DNA from: an uncultured Ectothiorhodospiraceae bacterium
GTDB taxonomy: Bacteria; Pseudomonadota; Gammaproteobacteria; Nevskiales; Oceanococcaceae
Direction of reading: 5' to 3'
DNA: 64,000 nucleotides
Assembly (NCBI GenBank): GCA_937141935.1
Contig: CAKZQS010000016.1
Span: 17,201 to 81,200, forward strand
A program made the translations under genes and the position numbers. Positions 21,521 through 30,299 of this stretch are shown here, piece by piece; the stretch's first letter is position 1, and every line of letters begins with the position of its first letter. The notes under the pieces are model-generated. The model ran no database searches and was not told the DNA's origin. It worked only from the letters and a program-made list of their open reading frames with translations.

Positions 21521-23020
21521 CAGAATCCAGAGGCCGACGGTGGTCAAAACCACCATCAACAGCAACATGGGAAGCTGACTGAGCGCGGCGCGCCGACTGT
21601 CGGAGAAGATGCGCAGCGCCTCCAGGTGGGCCAGGTACACGCTGACGATGTGGCCGAACAGGATCAGCCACACCTGCGTATGCCAGACCGTGCCTGCCTG
21701 CACCACGATGTTCCACTTCAAGTCCGCCGTGCCCAGGAGGTTCCAGCCCCAGCCGAAGGGGTCGGACAACAGCTTGACCACTTGGGTCCCCTGCGAGAGC
21801 AGCAGTCCGTAGTAGTGCGTGACGTGATACACGAACGCAATGGGGACCAGGCTCATCGTGAAGCGCAGCGCCAGTTCGCGAACGCTGAGCTCGCAGCGGC
21901 TCACCAGCTTCGTCAGCCAAATGAAGAACAGGTAAACCGCGAGGTACAGGAAGGGCGAGAGCACCAACACACCGACCTGCCACCAGGTGTAGATGGCTTT
22001 GAGCAGCGGAAAGCTTTGCACGATGTCGTCACCGACCAGCGGCTTCAGCCAGCCGGCGACATGTACCCAGTAAATGCGCACATAGGGCACCGTCGACTTC
22101 ACGCCATCGAAAGCCGTCGAGGACAGCATGAACAGCACGAAGACGAGCAGGCTGACCTGCGTGACACGGGTCGCGGTCAGTCCGATGAAGGGTTGGCGCA
22201 GGTGCAGCTCCCGGCGGCCGCTGTCCTCGTTCCGTCGTGTGTACAGCGGCGCCATCATCCCGACAATGCGCAGGAACACGGCAAAAAACTCGGCATGCCG
22301 GAACCACGCCTGGCGGCCGAAGAGGAGGGCGCCCCCGAGCGTGACCCCGGTGTATACGCACAGCGCTACCGCGGTCGAATAGGGCCTCGCCTCGCCAAAA
22401 AGCTCAAACCAGATGAAGGCCATGTACAGGGCCAGGGCCGGCCAGTAGGCCCAGCGCTCGGGGTAGCTCCAGATGCCGGAAAACAGGCCCGGTCGCAGCT
22501 TCTCCGCCCACAGGCAAAGCACCTTCCAGGGGTTGATCGCGGCATAGCTATTTCCGGCGAGGGCCGTCAGGTAGGTGTAGCCAAGCACGAACACGATCCA
22601 GAAAAAGGTCATGTTGAAGTTGCGGTAGGCATCCGCCGTGCCGAGCAGCCCGGTCAGGATGGTCAGCAGCAAGCCCGCTACGCTGAGCAGCTGCGCGATG
22701 CAAACCGCGCTGGGGTGCACCAGGGCCTGCAGCAGCCCCACGTGGGAGATATTGCGCGTGCGCTGGTTCAGGTCGACGCTGCGTGCGTTGACGAAGTAGC
22801 CGACCACGAGAAAGGACAGGATCAGCGCCGCCGCGGCGCCATAGAGGTAGAGCCAGACCGGAACCGGCAGCGTGTAGATCTTGCCAAAGCTGTGCGCGTG
22901 CGCCAGCGTCGGCGCCGCCAGCAAGCCCACGCTGAGAGCAAGGCGGCCGGGCTGCGCGGGAGCGGGAGGGTCACGGCGAAGTGAGCGCATGGCGGGCATA
23001 TCGGCAAGAGCAGCGCTCAT
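21491..23020 (-). CDS. Polytopic membrane protein of the 'fenitrothion hydrolase'-labelled family
   Basis: 509 residues from the ATG at 23020; other ATGs at 22999 and 22990 are possible. A signal-like segment ends at LAHAHSFGKIYTLPVPVWLY, followed by about eleven membrane helices. The HSFG-x-x-Y-x-LPVPxWLY start recalls polytopic proteins that databases often label fenitrothion hydrolase; this link is from memory and the biochemical role here is doubtful. Several conserved His and Trp residues lie in or near helices (VYHVTHYYG, TVWHTQVWL). It may handle metal or redox substrates together with its neighbours, which is speculative. Confidence 0.5.
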   Translation of the reverse strand: MSAALADMPAMRSLRRDPPAPAQPGRLALSVGLLAAPTLAHAHSFGKIYTLPVPVWLYLYGAAAALILSFLVVGYFVNARSVDLNQRTRNISHVGLLQALVHPSAVCIAQLLSVAGLLLTILTGLLGTADAYRNFNMTFFWIVFVLGYTYLTALAGNSYAAINPWKVLCLWAEKLRPGLFSGIWSYPERWAYWPALALYMAFIWFELFGEARPYSTAVALCVYTGVTLGGALLFGRQAWFRHAEFFAVFLRIVGMMAPLYTRRNEDSGRRELHLRQPFIGLTATRVTQVSLLVFVLFMLSSTAFDGVKSTVPYVRIYWVHVAGWLKPLVGDDIVQSFPLLKAIYTWWQVGVLVLSPFLYLAVYLFFIWLTKLVSRCELSVRELALRFTMSLVPIAFVYHVTHYYGLLLSQGTQVVKLLSDPFGWGWNLLGTADLKWNIVVQAGTVWHTQVWLILFGHIVSVYLAHLEALRIFSDSRRAALSQLPMLLLMVVLTTVGLWILSLPISRGAG

Positions 23021-23121
23021 CCTAGTCGCCCCATCTCCGGTGCCGGCCGGGTTTCGACGAAAGTCGCAGGGGGCGCGGCAGGCGGCTGCAGGCACCCATG
23101 CGGCGTCGCCCGGGGTCTGCT

Positions 23122-23141
23122 GTCCCACTTAGGTCTAATTG
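23122..23141 (+). promoter_or_regulatory. Possible weak copy of the shared promoter element
   Basis: The bases GTCCCACTTAGGTCTAATTG keep the GTCTAAT core and most of the left half of the consensus, with four mismatches. It lies 138 bases before the AbiTii-like gene in the same orientation. Weak on its own. Confidence 0.3.
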
Positions 23142-23279
23142 CCCCGGGCCAGGCGCTAACGCAGCATCGATTCACGGGCCGCCGCGGCGGTCGCCACCAC
23201 CCAGCCCGATGCGCCTTGCCATGTGCCTGCCGGATAGCCGCCTCCCATCACGCCAGAACCGCCGCGCGGTGCCTGGCGC

Positions 23280-23939
23280 ATGAGCGCGACCCTGCCCATG
23301 CTCCGTCGACGCCTGGGCGACGCGTCCGCGTCGGTGTCACAGCAGTTGGCCGAGGCGCGGATCCTGGCCGTTCGCGCGCGCTGTCGCGCGATCAAAAACT
23401 GGCTTGGCGACGAGATTCATGGCTATGCCGAGGGCGCCTGCCTGCCGGCATGGCGCCAAGGGCTTGCAGGCCAGGTGGTGATTCGCTCGCCGCATTATGG
23501 CTGGGTGTTGGCGCCCCTCGAGGCCCATGAGCACCGGCGTCTGAGCCTTAGCAACCTGTATGCGCCCGTGCATGAAATCGAGGCCCGGCTCGCCGACGCT
23601 TACCGTCGGGATACCGTCCGCCACCCCTTGCCGCCCGCGCGCTTGGCGGCGATTCGGCAGGCCGGAAATCTTTCGGTCGAAGCCGCAGTGACGGTGCCGG
23701 CGCAGGCTTACTACCACGTGCTCCAGCAGTTGCGCGCCTCGCTGGCCGCCTGGCTGGATGCGGTGCACGCCGCCGCGCCGGGGGTCTGGCAAGCATCCGG
23801 CCCCGAGTCTGGGACCGTCGACGAGCCTGCGCGCTACTGGCAGGCACCCGCGCAGGACGTGCTTGAGTCGCTGCAGACCGAGTCCCGCGGCGAGCCGCGG
23901 CGGCGGCCACTGTTCCCGCGGCTGCGCCCCAGCGCCTGA
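23280..23939 (+). CDS. AbiTii-domain-like protein
   Basis: 219 residues, no signal peptide, no membrane segment. The pattern WLGDEIHGYAEGACLPAWR, followed by a beta segment with GWVLAPLE and then a helix (APVHEIEARLA), matches the layout of the AbiTii domain, which is found in abortive-infection-like and other defence-associated proteins. The C-terminal half has no recognised fold. An internal ATG at 23298 is also possible. It stands alone between the polytopic membrane protein and the LVIVD array, so no defence partner is visible. Confidence 0.5.
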   Translation: MSATLPMLRRRLGDASASVSQQLAEARILAVRARCRAIKNWLGDEIHGYAEGACLPAWRQGLAGQVVIRSPHYGWVLAPLEAHEHRRLSLSNLYAPVHEIEARLADAYRRDTVRHPLPPARLAAIRQAGNLSVEAAVTVPAQAYYHVLQQLRASLAAWLDAVHAAAPGVWQASGPESGTVDEPARYWQAPAQDVLESLQTESRGEPRRRPLFPRLRPSA

Positions 23940-23967
23940 GGGCGCCGGGGCCAACGCCGTTCCCCCC

Positions 23968-24000
23968 AAAAAAAAGCGGCGCCGCCCCATCCGGGGCGGC
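23968..24000 (-). terminator. Rho-independent terminator after LVIVD gene 1
   Basis: Read on the minus strand, the stem GCCGCCCC / GGGGCGGC is followed by GCCGC and eight T. It begins 35 bases beyond the LVIVD1 stop. Confidence 0.85.
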
Positions 24001-24035
24001 ACCGCGACGGTGCACGAACGGAGACCCGTACACAA

Positions 24036-25493
24036 TCAGTCGAAGGGCCACACCCCATTGGTGAAGCGCAGCACCATGAAGCCGTTGTCCTGGCAGGTGG
24101 TCCACAGCTCGCCGCGCTCGGGGATCAGGCGGACTTGGGCGGTGCACCAGTCGCTCGTCAGGTTCACGTCCACGTTGCCGCTGTCTGCCAGGTTGGTCGT
24201 CCGCTCAAGGAGGCCGTTGACATGTTCCGAGCTGGTCAGCTCGGCATTGCGGCCCACCTGGGCGGGCGGGTTGTAGTACGCAATTTCGCGGGGCGCGTGT
24301 GGGTCGCGGATGTCGAAGACCCGCACGCCCGACTGGAAGTAGCCGCAAGCCAGGGCGGTGGGGTTCTCGAAGCGATCAACGTTGCAGTAGTGCGCCTGGT
24401 AGCCAAAGATGCCGTTGCCTTGCGTGTCGGACATCTGAATGTCGGCATGCTCAGGCATGTGCACCTCCAGCTTGAGCTTGGAGATCACGCGCGGCTGCGT
24501 TTCGTCGGAAATATCGATGATCCGTGCCGCACCCGCCGGCCCGCGCAGACCGCCGACGCCGCCCTCGTCGACAAACACGATGTAGGGCTTGCCGTCGTAG
24601 TAAACCGGGATCGTGTGTTGGGCGGTGCTGCCGTCCTCCCAGCAAACTTCGCCCAGCACTGGCATCGCCGGGTCGGGCTCGCGGGCCTGCACAGCGGAGG
24701 TATCAAAGATCACCAGCCCGTTGCCGCAGCTGGCGCCCACGCCATACATGCGGTTGCCGTCCTCGCGCACCGACAAGCCGTGCCCGGAGCCCTGGGTCTG
24801 GGTCTGCAGGATGGGTTGCGGCAGCACGGTATTGCTGGTGTCAATCGCGCTGTGGACCAGGCCCACGTAGTAGGTGTTGCCGTCAGGCGCCCATTCGCCC
24901 TCGTGCCCGATGGGCGCCTGCGAGGGCGTACTGGAGGCCAATTGCGGCCGTTCGCAGCCAGCGGTGAGATCGTAGATGTCAAAGTACACCGGGCCGCCAA
25001 CGTTCCAGCCGGCGTCGGCGCCAAGCAGGCCGCGCCGCTCGTTGACCTTCAGCGACTCCCAGGGGTCCAGCATCGCCGGGGTTTGCAGCGCCGTGCTGCG
25101 TACCGGATTGGTGGGGTCGGAGGCATCGATGACCTGCACGCCGGCCGCACCGGCGAATGCAGTGCCGTAGTAGGCGCAATCGTCATACCAGGCCATTTGC
25201 CAGCTCGCGCCCTGGCCCTGGTGCTGGCCTACAAGTTCCAGGTTGCAGGCATAGCCCTGCTGGGAGCGGCCGCTCATGCGGTCCTCAAGCGACACGCGAC
25301 CCTGGATGTCCGTCTCGGGCGAGGAGCCGGGGCCGCAGTCTGCACGTGCGACCGGCCCTTCGAAGACGCCGTCGACCGTGTTGCGACTGCCGGCGGAGGC
25401 GGCCGCCGCAAGATTGGCGTCCCGGCCTCCGCTGCAGGCCGTCAGGGCGCCGCCCAACAGCACCAGGCCCGTGCAAAGAAGTGTGTGTCGCAT
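24036..25493 (-). CDS. LVIVD-repeat lipoprotein 1
   Basis: 485 residues. Lipoprotein signal with lipobox LTAC (Cys near 20). The mature part carries LVIVD-type beta-propeller blades: GVQVIDASDPTNP, GLVIFDTS, ARIIDISDETQPRV, GVRVFDIRDPHAPREI. Eight or more cysteines are conserved among the five paralogues (DCGPGS, CNLELVGQ, DDCAYYGT, VCWEDGS, HYCNVDR, LACGYFQSG, DWCTAQVR, TTCQDNGF). The protein likely sits on the outer membrane or in the periplasm. The ATG at 25493 has GGGGAGA upstream; an in-frame TTG at 25505 overlaps that site and is rejected. Function of the family is not established. Confidence 0.9.
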   Translation of the reverse strand: MRHTLLCTGLVLLGGALTACSGGRDANLAAAASAGSRNTVDGVFEGPVARADCGPGSSPETDIQGRVSLEDRMSGRSQQGYACNLELVGQHQGQGASWQMAWYDDCAYYGTAFAGAAGVQVIDASDPTNPVRSTALQTPAMLDPWESLKVNERRGLLGADAGWNVGGPVYFDIYDLTAGCERPQLASSTPSQAPIGHEGEWAPDGNTYYVGLVHSAIDTSNTVLPQPILQTQTQGSGHGLSVREDGNRMYGVGASCGNGLVIFDTSAVQAREPDPAMPVLGEVCWEDGSTAQHTIPVYYDGKPYIVFVDEGGVGGLRGPAGAARIIDISDETQPRVISKLKLEVHMPEHADIQMSDTQGNGIFGYQAHYCNVDRFENPTALACGYFQSGVRVFDIRDPHAPREIAYYNPPAQVGRNAELTSSEHVNGLLERTTNLADSGNVDVNLTSDWCTAQVRLIPERGELWTTCQDNGFMVLRFTNGVWPFD

Positions 25494-25569
25494 GTGTCTC
25501 CCCAAGGTGCATGCCGCGCCACCGACATGGGGCGCCCGAACTTACGGTATGCCGGTACCGGGGGTCTGC

Positions 25570-25589
25570 CTATTAGACATTCGGGGGAG
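25570..25589 (-). promoter_or_regulatory. Shared 20-bp promoter element, LVIVD1 copy
   Basis: Minus-strand bases CTCCCCCGAATGTCTAATAG, 76 bases before the LVIVD1 start. It differs from the LVIVD4 copy by a single base. Confidence 0.6.
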
Positions 25590-25595
25590 GGCGGC

Positions 25596-27095
25596 TCAAT
25601 TGAGCGGCCACACGCCGTTGGTGAAGCGCAGCACCATGAAGCCGTTGTCCTGGCAGGTGGTCCACAGCTCGCCGCGCTCGGGAATCAGGCGCACCTGGGC
25701 GGTGCACCAGTCGGCGGTGAGGTTGTTTTCGACGCCGGCCGGACCGTCGCCGTTGGAGCGTGCCGCCGTGCCGTTGGCGTGTTCGGAACTGCTCAGTTCG
25801 GCGTTGCGGCCCACCTGGGCTGGCGGGTTGTAATAAGCGATTTCGGCCGGGCGCAGCGGGTCGCGAATGTCGAACACGCGAATCCCCGACTGGAAAAAAC
25901 CGCAGGCCAATGCCGTGGGATTGTCCTGCCGGTCGACGCTGCAGTAGTGCGCTTGGTAGCCGAAAATCCCGTTGCCTTGAACATCGCTGGCCTGGATGTC
26001 GGCGTGCTCGGGCATATGGATTTCCAGCTTGATCTTGGAGACAACACGGGGCTGGGTTTCGTCGCTGATGTCGATAATGCGCGCTGAGCCCGCCGGAGCG
26101 ACGGGGTCGATGCTGCCAAGACCGGTGCCATCGCCGCCACCTTCATCGACGAAGACGACGTAGGGCTTCCCATCGTAGTGGACCAGAATGGTGTGCTGCG
26201 CCGTGCTGCCGTCTGCCCAGCAGACGCTGCCGATCACAGGCATCGCGGGGTTGAGTTCCCTGTTCTGTACCGCGGTGGTGTCGTAAATCACCAGGCCATT
26301 CAGGGCCTCTGCGGAGCATGCGTACATGTTCACCGCATACATGCGGCTCCCATCGGCATTCAGCGACAGCCCGTGCAAGGAGCCGATGGCTTCCACCTGC
26401 GCGATGAGCTGGGGATTGTTGGGGTCGGAGACGTCAATGGCACTCTGGGTGGTGCCGCCGACGTAGTAGGTCTTGCCGTCGGGCGCCCAGTCGCCTTCAT
26501 GGCCGGCAGGAAATGCCGTCGGCGTGCTGGACAGCAGATTCGGCTGCGCGCAATCACCGTTCAGATCGTAAATATCGAAAAACAGCGGCCCGGAGCCATT
26601 CCAGCCGGCTCCGCCGCTCAGCAGACCGCGTTTTTCGTGCACTTTCAGCGATTCCCACGGATCGAGCATGGCCGGCGAGCGCAGGGCGCCGGCATGCCGC
26701 GGGTTGGTCGGGTCCGATACATCGATGACTTGCACGCCGGCTTGCCCGGGAAAGCTGGTGCCGTAGTAGGCGCAGTCCTCATGCCAGGCGTGCTGCCAAC
26801 TGGCGCCCCGCCCCTGATGCTGGCCGACCAGCTCCAGGTTGCAGGAATAGCCCTGCTGCGAGCGGCCGCTGGTGCGGTCCTCGAGCGAGACCCGGCCCTG
26901 GATGTCGGTTTCGGGCATGGAGCCGGGGCCGCAGTCGGCGCGAGGAACCGGGCCTTCAAATACGGTATCCGGGTTGTCTAGTTCGCTGCGCGAGGGCGCG
27001 TTGGTGTCCATACGACCGCTCTGGCAAGCGTTCAGGAACAGAGCAGTGCTTGCCACCAGCAGCAGCACCTCCTTTTCGTACATTTTCATTAGCAT
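25596..27095 (-). CDS. LVIVD-repeat lipoprotein 2
   Basis: 499 residues from the ATG at 27095; in-frame ATGs at 27089 and 27083 are equally plausible. Lipobox LNAC. Same domain layout and cysteine set as LVIVD1, with blades GVQVIDVSDPTNP, ARIIDISDETQPRV and GIRVFDIRDPLRP, and the C-terminal TTCQDNGFMVLRFTNGVWP. Only 8 bases separate it from the LVIVD3 stop, so it is the second gene of a two-gene transcript. It lacks a promoter element of its own. Confidence 0.88.
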   Translation of the reverse strand: MLMKMYEKEVLLLVASTALFLNACQSGRMDTNAPSRSELDNPDTVFEGPVPRADCGPGSMPETDIQGRVSLEDRTSGRSQQGYSCNLELVGQHQGRGASWQHAWHEDCAYYGTSFPGQAGVQVIDVSDPTNPRHAGALRSPAMLDPWESLKVHEKRGLLSGGAGWNGSGPLFFDIYDLNGDCAQPNLLSSTPTAFPAGHEGDWAPDGKTYYVGGTTQSAIDVSDPNNPQLIAQVEAIGSLHGLSLNADGSRMYAVNMYACSAEALNGLVIYDTTAVQNRELNPAMPVIGSVCWADGSTAQHTILVHYDGKPYVVFVDEGGGDGTGLGSIDPVAPAGSARIIDISDETQPRVVSKIKLEIHMPEHADIQASDVQGNGIFGYQAHYCSVDRQDNPTALACGFFQSGIRVFDIRDPLRPAEIAYYNPPAQVGRNAELSSSEHANGTAARSNGDGPAGVENNLTADWCTAQVRLIPERGELWTTCQDNGFMVLRFTNGVWPLN

Positions 27096-27103
27096 TTCGC
27101 GGT

Positions 27104-28531
27104 TTATTCGAGCGGCCACACGCCGTTGGTGAAGCGCAGCACCATGAAGCCGTTGTCCTGGCAGGTGGTCCAGATCTCGCCGCGTTCGCGCACGAAGCGG
27201 ACCTGAGCGCTGCACCAGTCGGCGGTGAGGTCGTTGCCGCCGCCGACCTGCTGCGCGGCGCCGTTGGCGTGCTCGGAGCTGGGCAGTTCGGCGGCTCGGC
27301 CCACTTGCGCCGGCGGGTTGTAATAGGCGATCTCGCGGGGGGCGAGCGGGTTGCGAATGTCGAAGACGCGGATGCCGGACTGAAAATACCCGCAGGCCAG
27401 CGCGGTGGGGTTCTGCTTGCGGTCGACGCCGCAGTAGTGCCCCTCGTAGCCGAAGCTGCCGTTGTTGGCGGTGTCGACGCTGCGGGCGTCGGCCTGGTCG
27501 GGCATGTGGATCTCGAGCTTGAGCTTGGAGACCACGCGCGGCTGCGTCTCGTCGCTGATGTCGATCAGACGGGCCGCCCCGGTGCCGCCCTCGTCGACGA
27601 ACACGATGAAAGGCTTGCCGTCGTAGAACACGGGAATCGTGTGCTGCGCCAGCGTGCCATCGTCCCAGCACACGCGGCCGATCTCGGGCATCGAGGGCAG
27701 GGGTATACGGTTCTGGATTTCGGTGGTGTCGAAGATCACCAGGCCATTGCAGGTGCCGGCGCCGGTACCGATCGACACGGCATACATGCGCGTGCCCGCC
27801 TCGTTCAGGGACAGGCCGTGCAGCGACCCGACGACGTCGGCTTGCGGGATCAGGCGCGGTTGGTTGGGGTCGGTCACGTCGATGGCGCTGTGCGCCACGC
27901 CGACGTAGTAGGTCTTGCCGTCGGGTGCCCACTCGCCTTCGTGGCCAACGGGGACCGCCGATGGCGTACTCGCCAGCAGGTCGGGCTGGGCGCAGTCGCC
28001 GTTCAGGTCATAAACATCGAAGAACGCGGGGCCGGCGCCGTTCCAGGCCGTATCGGCCCCCAGCAGCCCGCGCCGCTCGTTGACCTTCAGCGACTCCCAG
28101 GGGTCGAGCATCGCGGGCGAGCGCAAAGCGCCGACGCCCTGAGGATTCGTCGGGTCGGACACATCGACCACCTGCGTGCCGGCCTGGCCGGGGAAGGCGG
28201 TGCCGTAGTAGGCGCAGTCCTCGTACCAGGCCATCTGCCAGCTGGCGCCCTGGCCCTGGTGCTGGCCTACGAGTTCCAGGTTGCACCAGTAGCCTTCCTG
28301 CGAGCGGCCGCTGGTGCGGTCCTCGATGGAAACACGGCCCTGGATATCGGTTTCGGGCTGCGCGCCGGGGCCGCACTGCGCGCGTGCGACCGGGCCCTCG
28401 AAAACGCGGGAGTCATCGCTACGCGGCGTGCTGATGGTGCCGCCGCCGGCGTCGCCTTCCCGCCCGCCGCTGCAGGCGCCCAAGGCAAAGGTGAGCATCA
28501 GCATGCAGCCGGCTCGTTTGATTGCTCGCAT
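27104..28531 (-). CDS. LVIVD-repeat lipoprotein 3
   Basis: 475 residues. Lipobox LGAC. Blades include TQVVDVSDPTNPQG, GLVIFDTTEIQN, ARLIDISDETQPRV and GIRVFDIRNPLAPREI. The ATG at 28531 has AGGAGAACATC upstream. It is the first gene of the LVIVD3-LVIVD2 pair and carries the shared promoter element 77 bases before its start, almost the same distance as LVIVD1. It is shorter than its paralogues mainly in the linker after the lipobox and in the central loops. Confidence 0.9.
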   Translation of the reverse strand: MRAIKRAGCMLMLTFALGACSGGREGDAGGGTISTPRSDDSRVFEGPVARAQCGPGAQPETDIQGRVSIEDRTSGRSQEGYWCNLELVGQHQGQGASWQMAWYEDCAYYGTAFPGQAGTQVVDVSDPTNPQGVGALRSPAMLDPWESLKVNERRGLLGADTAWNGAGPAFFDVYDLNGDCAQPDLLASTPSAVPVGHEGEWAPDGKTYYVGVAHSAIDVTDPNQPRLIPQADVVGSLHGLSLNEAGTRMYAVSIGTGAGTCNGLVIFDTTEIQNRIPLPSMPEIGRVCWDDGTLAQHTIPVFYDGKPFIVFVDEGGTGAARLIDISDETQPRVVSKLKLEIHMPDQADARSVDTANNGSFGYEGHYCGVDRKQNPTALACGYFQSGIRVFDIRNPLAPREIAYYNPPAQVGRAAELPSSEHANGAAQQVGGGNDLTADWCSAQVRFVRERGEIWTTCQDNGFMVLRFTNGVWPLE

Positions 28532-28608
28532 GATGTTCTCCTATCCTCCCCGTCCGCCGGGTAACGGCGCCAGTGCAGGTCCACCCTACGCCGCTCTGTG
28601 AGGGTCGC

Positions 28609-28628
28609 CTATTAGACGATCGGAGGAG
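28609..28628 (-). promoter_or_regulatory. Shared 20-bp promoter element, LVIVD3-LVIVD2 copy
   Basis: Minus-strand bases CTCCTCCGATCGTCTAATAG, 77 bases before the LVIVD3 start. Confidence 0.6.
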
Positions 28629-28650
28629 GGCGGCAGGTGCGCTTAAGGCG

Positions 28651-30123
28651 TCAGTCGACGAAGGGCCACACGCCGTTGGTGAAGCGCAGCACCATGAAGC
28701 CGTTGTCTTGGCAGGTGGTCCACAGTTCGCCGCGCTCGGGGATCAGACGCACTTGGGCCGAGCACCAGTCGGCCGTCAGGCTGGTGGTGCCGCCGGCCGA
28801 GCCGACGAGTCCGTTGGCGTGCTGGGAGCCGGGGATGGCGGTACGGTTGCCTTCCTGCGCGGGCGGGTTGAAGTAGGCGATTTCACGCGGGGCGTAGGGG
28901 TCGCGCACGTCGAAGACGCGAATGCCCGATTGGAAGTAGCCGCAGGCCACGGTGGTCGTATTGGTCACGCGATCGACGCCGCAGTAATGACCCTCGTAGC
29001 CGAAAACGCCCGTATTGAACAAGTCTGCGGTGCGCAGCTCCTCACGCTCGGGCATGTGGATTTCGAGTTTCAGCTTCGAGGCGACAACCGGCTGCGTTTC
29101 ATCGCGGATGTCGATGAGCCGGGCGGCGCCCAGTCCTGCTTCGTCAACGAACAGGATGAAGGGATTGCCACCGATGGTGATCGGAACGGTGTGCTGAGCG
29201 GCGCTGCCGTCGGTCCAGCACACCTCACCCAATACTTCGGCACCCGCCAGCGTCTCGCGATCTTGGACGTGGGAGGTATCAACGATGCGCAGGCCGTTGC
29301 CGACACCGTCGCACTCCCGGTTTGAAGCCAGGTAGGCGCGGGTGCCGTCCTCGCTCATGCTTAGCCCATGGGTCTGGCGATTGATGTTGCTGATTGGCGT
29401 CGGGGCGCTCGGCTCCGTCACGTCTATGGCTACGGTGATTGGAGTTCTGGTGGAAGACCCGTAGTAGATCGTACCGTCCGGTGCCCAGTTGCCCTCGTGT
29501 CCGACGGGCAATTGAACCGGGGTGCTTGCCATCAACTCAGGTTGCGTGCAGTCGCTCGCGACGTCGTACACATCAAAGTACACGGGGCCCTGGCCGTTCC
29601 ACCCCGCGACGGCGCCGAGCAGGCCACGCCGCTCGTTAACCTTCAAGGACTCCCATGGGTCGAGCATCGCACCGGTCGTCAAATTGACGGTTCTGACGGG
29701 ATTTGTCGGATCGCTGACGTCGATGACCTGCGTACCGGGAACGGTATGCGCAGCGATGCCGCCCAACTGGGTGTCGTAGTAGGCGCAATCGTCATACCAG
29801 GCCATTTGCCAGCTCGCCCCCTCACCCTGGAACTGCCCGGTGAGTTCCAGATTGCACCAGTAACCCTGCTGCGAACGGCCGCTGGTGCGGTCCTCGATGG
29901 CCACACGACCCTGGATGTCGGTTTCCGGTTGCGAGCCGGGCCCGCACTGGGCACGCGGCACGGGGCCTTCGAATACAGTCGCTGCGCCACCGCTGTCATC
30001 CGCGGTTCGCAGGTCCGGTGTACCGCGCTCGGTGATGTCAGCGCGACCGCCGCCGCAGGCGGCCAGCAGCAAGGTCAGGCTTGTGGCTGCCAGTATCGGC
30101 AGCGGGGGTGCATGGCTAGGCAT
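28651..30123 (-). CDS. LVIVD-repeat lipoprotein 4
   Basis: 490 residues. Lipobox LAAC followed by GGGR. Blades include TQVIDVSDPTNPVR, GLRIVDTSHVQD, ARLIDIRDETQPVV and GIRVFDVRDPYAPREI. The ATG at 30123 has AGAGGAGAG at good spacing; a longer frame up to 30234 is rejected. It shares the cysteine pattern and C terminus of the other four. Its promoter element lies farther away (142 bases) than in LVIVD1 and LVIVD3, leaving room for a longer leader. Confidence 0.9.
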   Translation of the reverse strand: MPSHAPPLPILAATSLTLLLAACGGGRADITERGTPDLRTADDSGGAATVFEGPVPRAQCGPGSQPETDIQGRVAIEDRTSGRSQQGYWCNLELTGQFQGEGASWQMAWYDDCAYYDTQLGGIAAHTVPGTQVIDVSDPTNPVRTVNLTTGAMLDPWESLKVNERRGLLGAVAGWNGQGPVYFDVYDVASDCTQPELMASTPVQLPVGHEGNWAPDGTIYYGSSTRTPITVAIDVTEPSAPTPISNINRQTHGLSMSEDGTRAYLASNRECDGVGNGLRIVDTSHVQDRETLAGAEVLGEVCWTDGSAAQHTVPITIGGNPFILFVDEAGLGAARLIDIRDETQPVVASKLKLEIHMPEREELRTADLFNTGVFGYEGHYCGVDRVTNTTTVACGYFQSGIRVFDVRDPYAPREIAYFNPPAQEGNRTAIPGSQHANGLVGSAGGTTSLTADWCSAQVRLIPERGELWTTCQDNGFMVLRFTNGVWPFVD

Positions 30124-30265
30124 CGGGCTCTCCTCTATCTTCTCGGCCGGAGACGGTCGCGGCATGCCGCTGAACCGTGCGGGCGCGGCTGCGGCTCGGC
30201 CGCATGGCCGGACCACTGGCGCTGCTACGCCCAAGTTTCACGCTACGGGATGCCCGGCCCCCGCA

Positions 30266-30285
30266 CCATTAGACATTCGGGGGAG
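30266..30285 (-). promoter_or_regulatory. Shared 20-bp promoter element, LVIVD4 copy
   Basis: Minus-strand bases CTCCCCCGAATGTCTAATGG, 142 bases before the LVIVD4 start, and just beyond the end of the SGNH hydrolase gene. Confidence 0.6.
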
Positions 30286-30299
30286 CTTCGGCGAATCGC

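Noticed and set aside
25596..27932. 778-codon frame suggesting a fused LVIVD protein
   Set aside because: The upstream half is out of frame with LVIVD3, which occupies the region; the lipoprotein signal at 27095 gives the true start.
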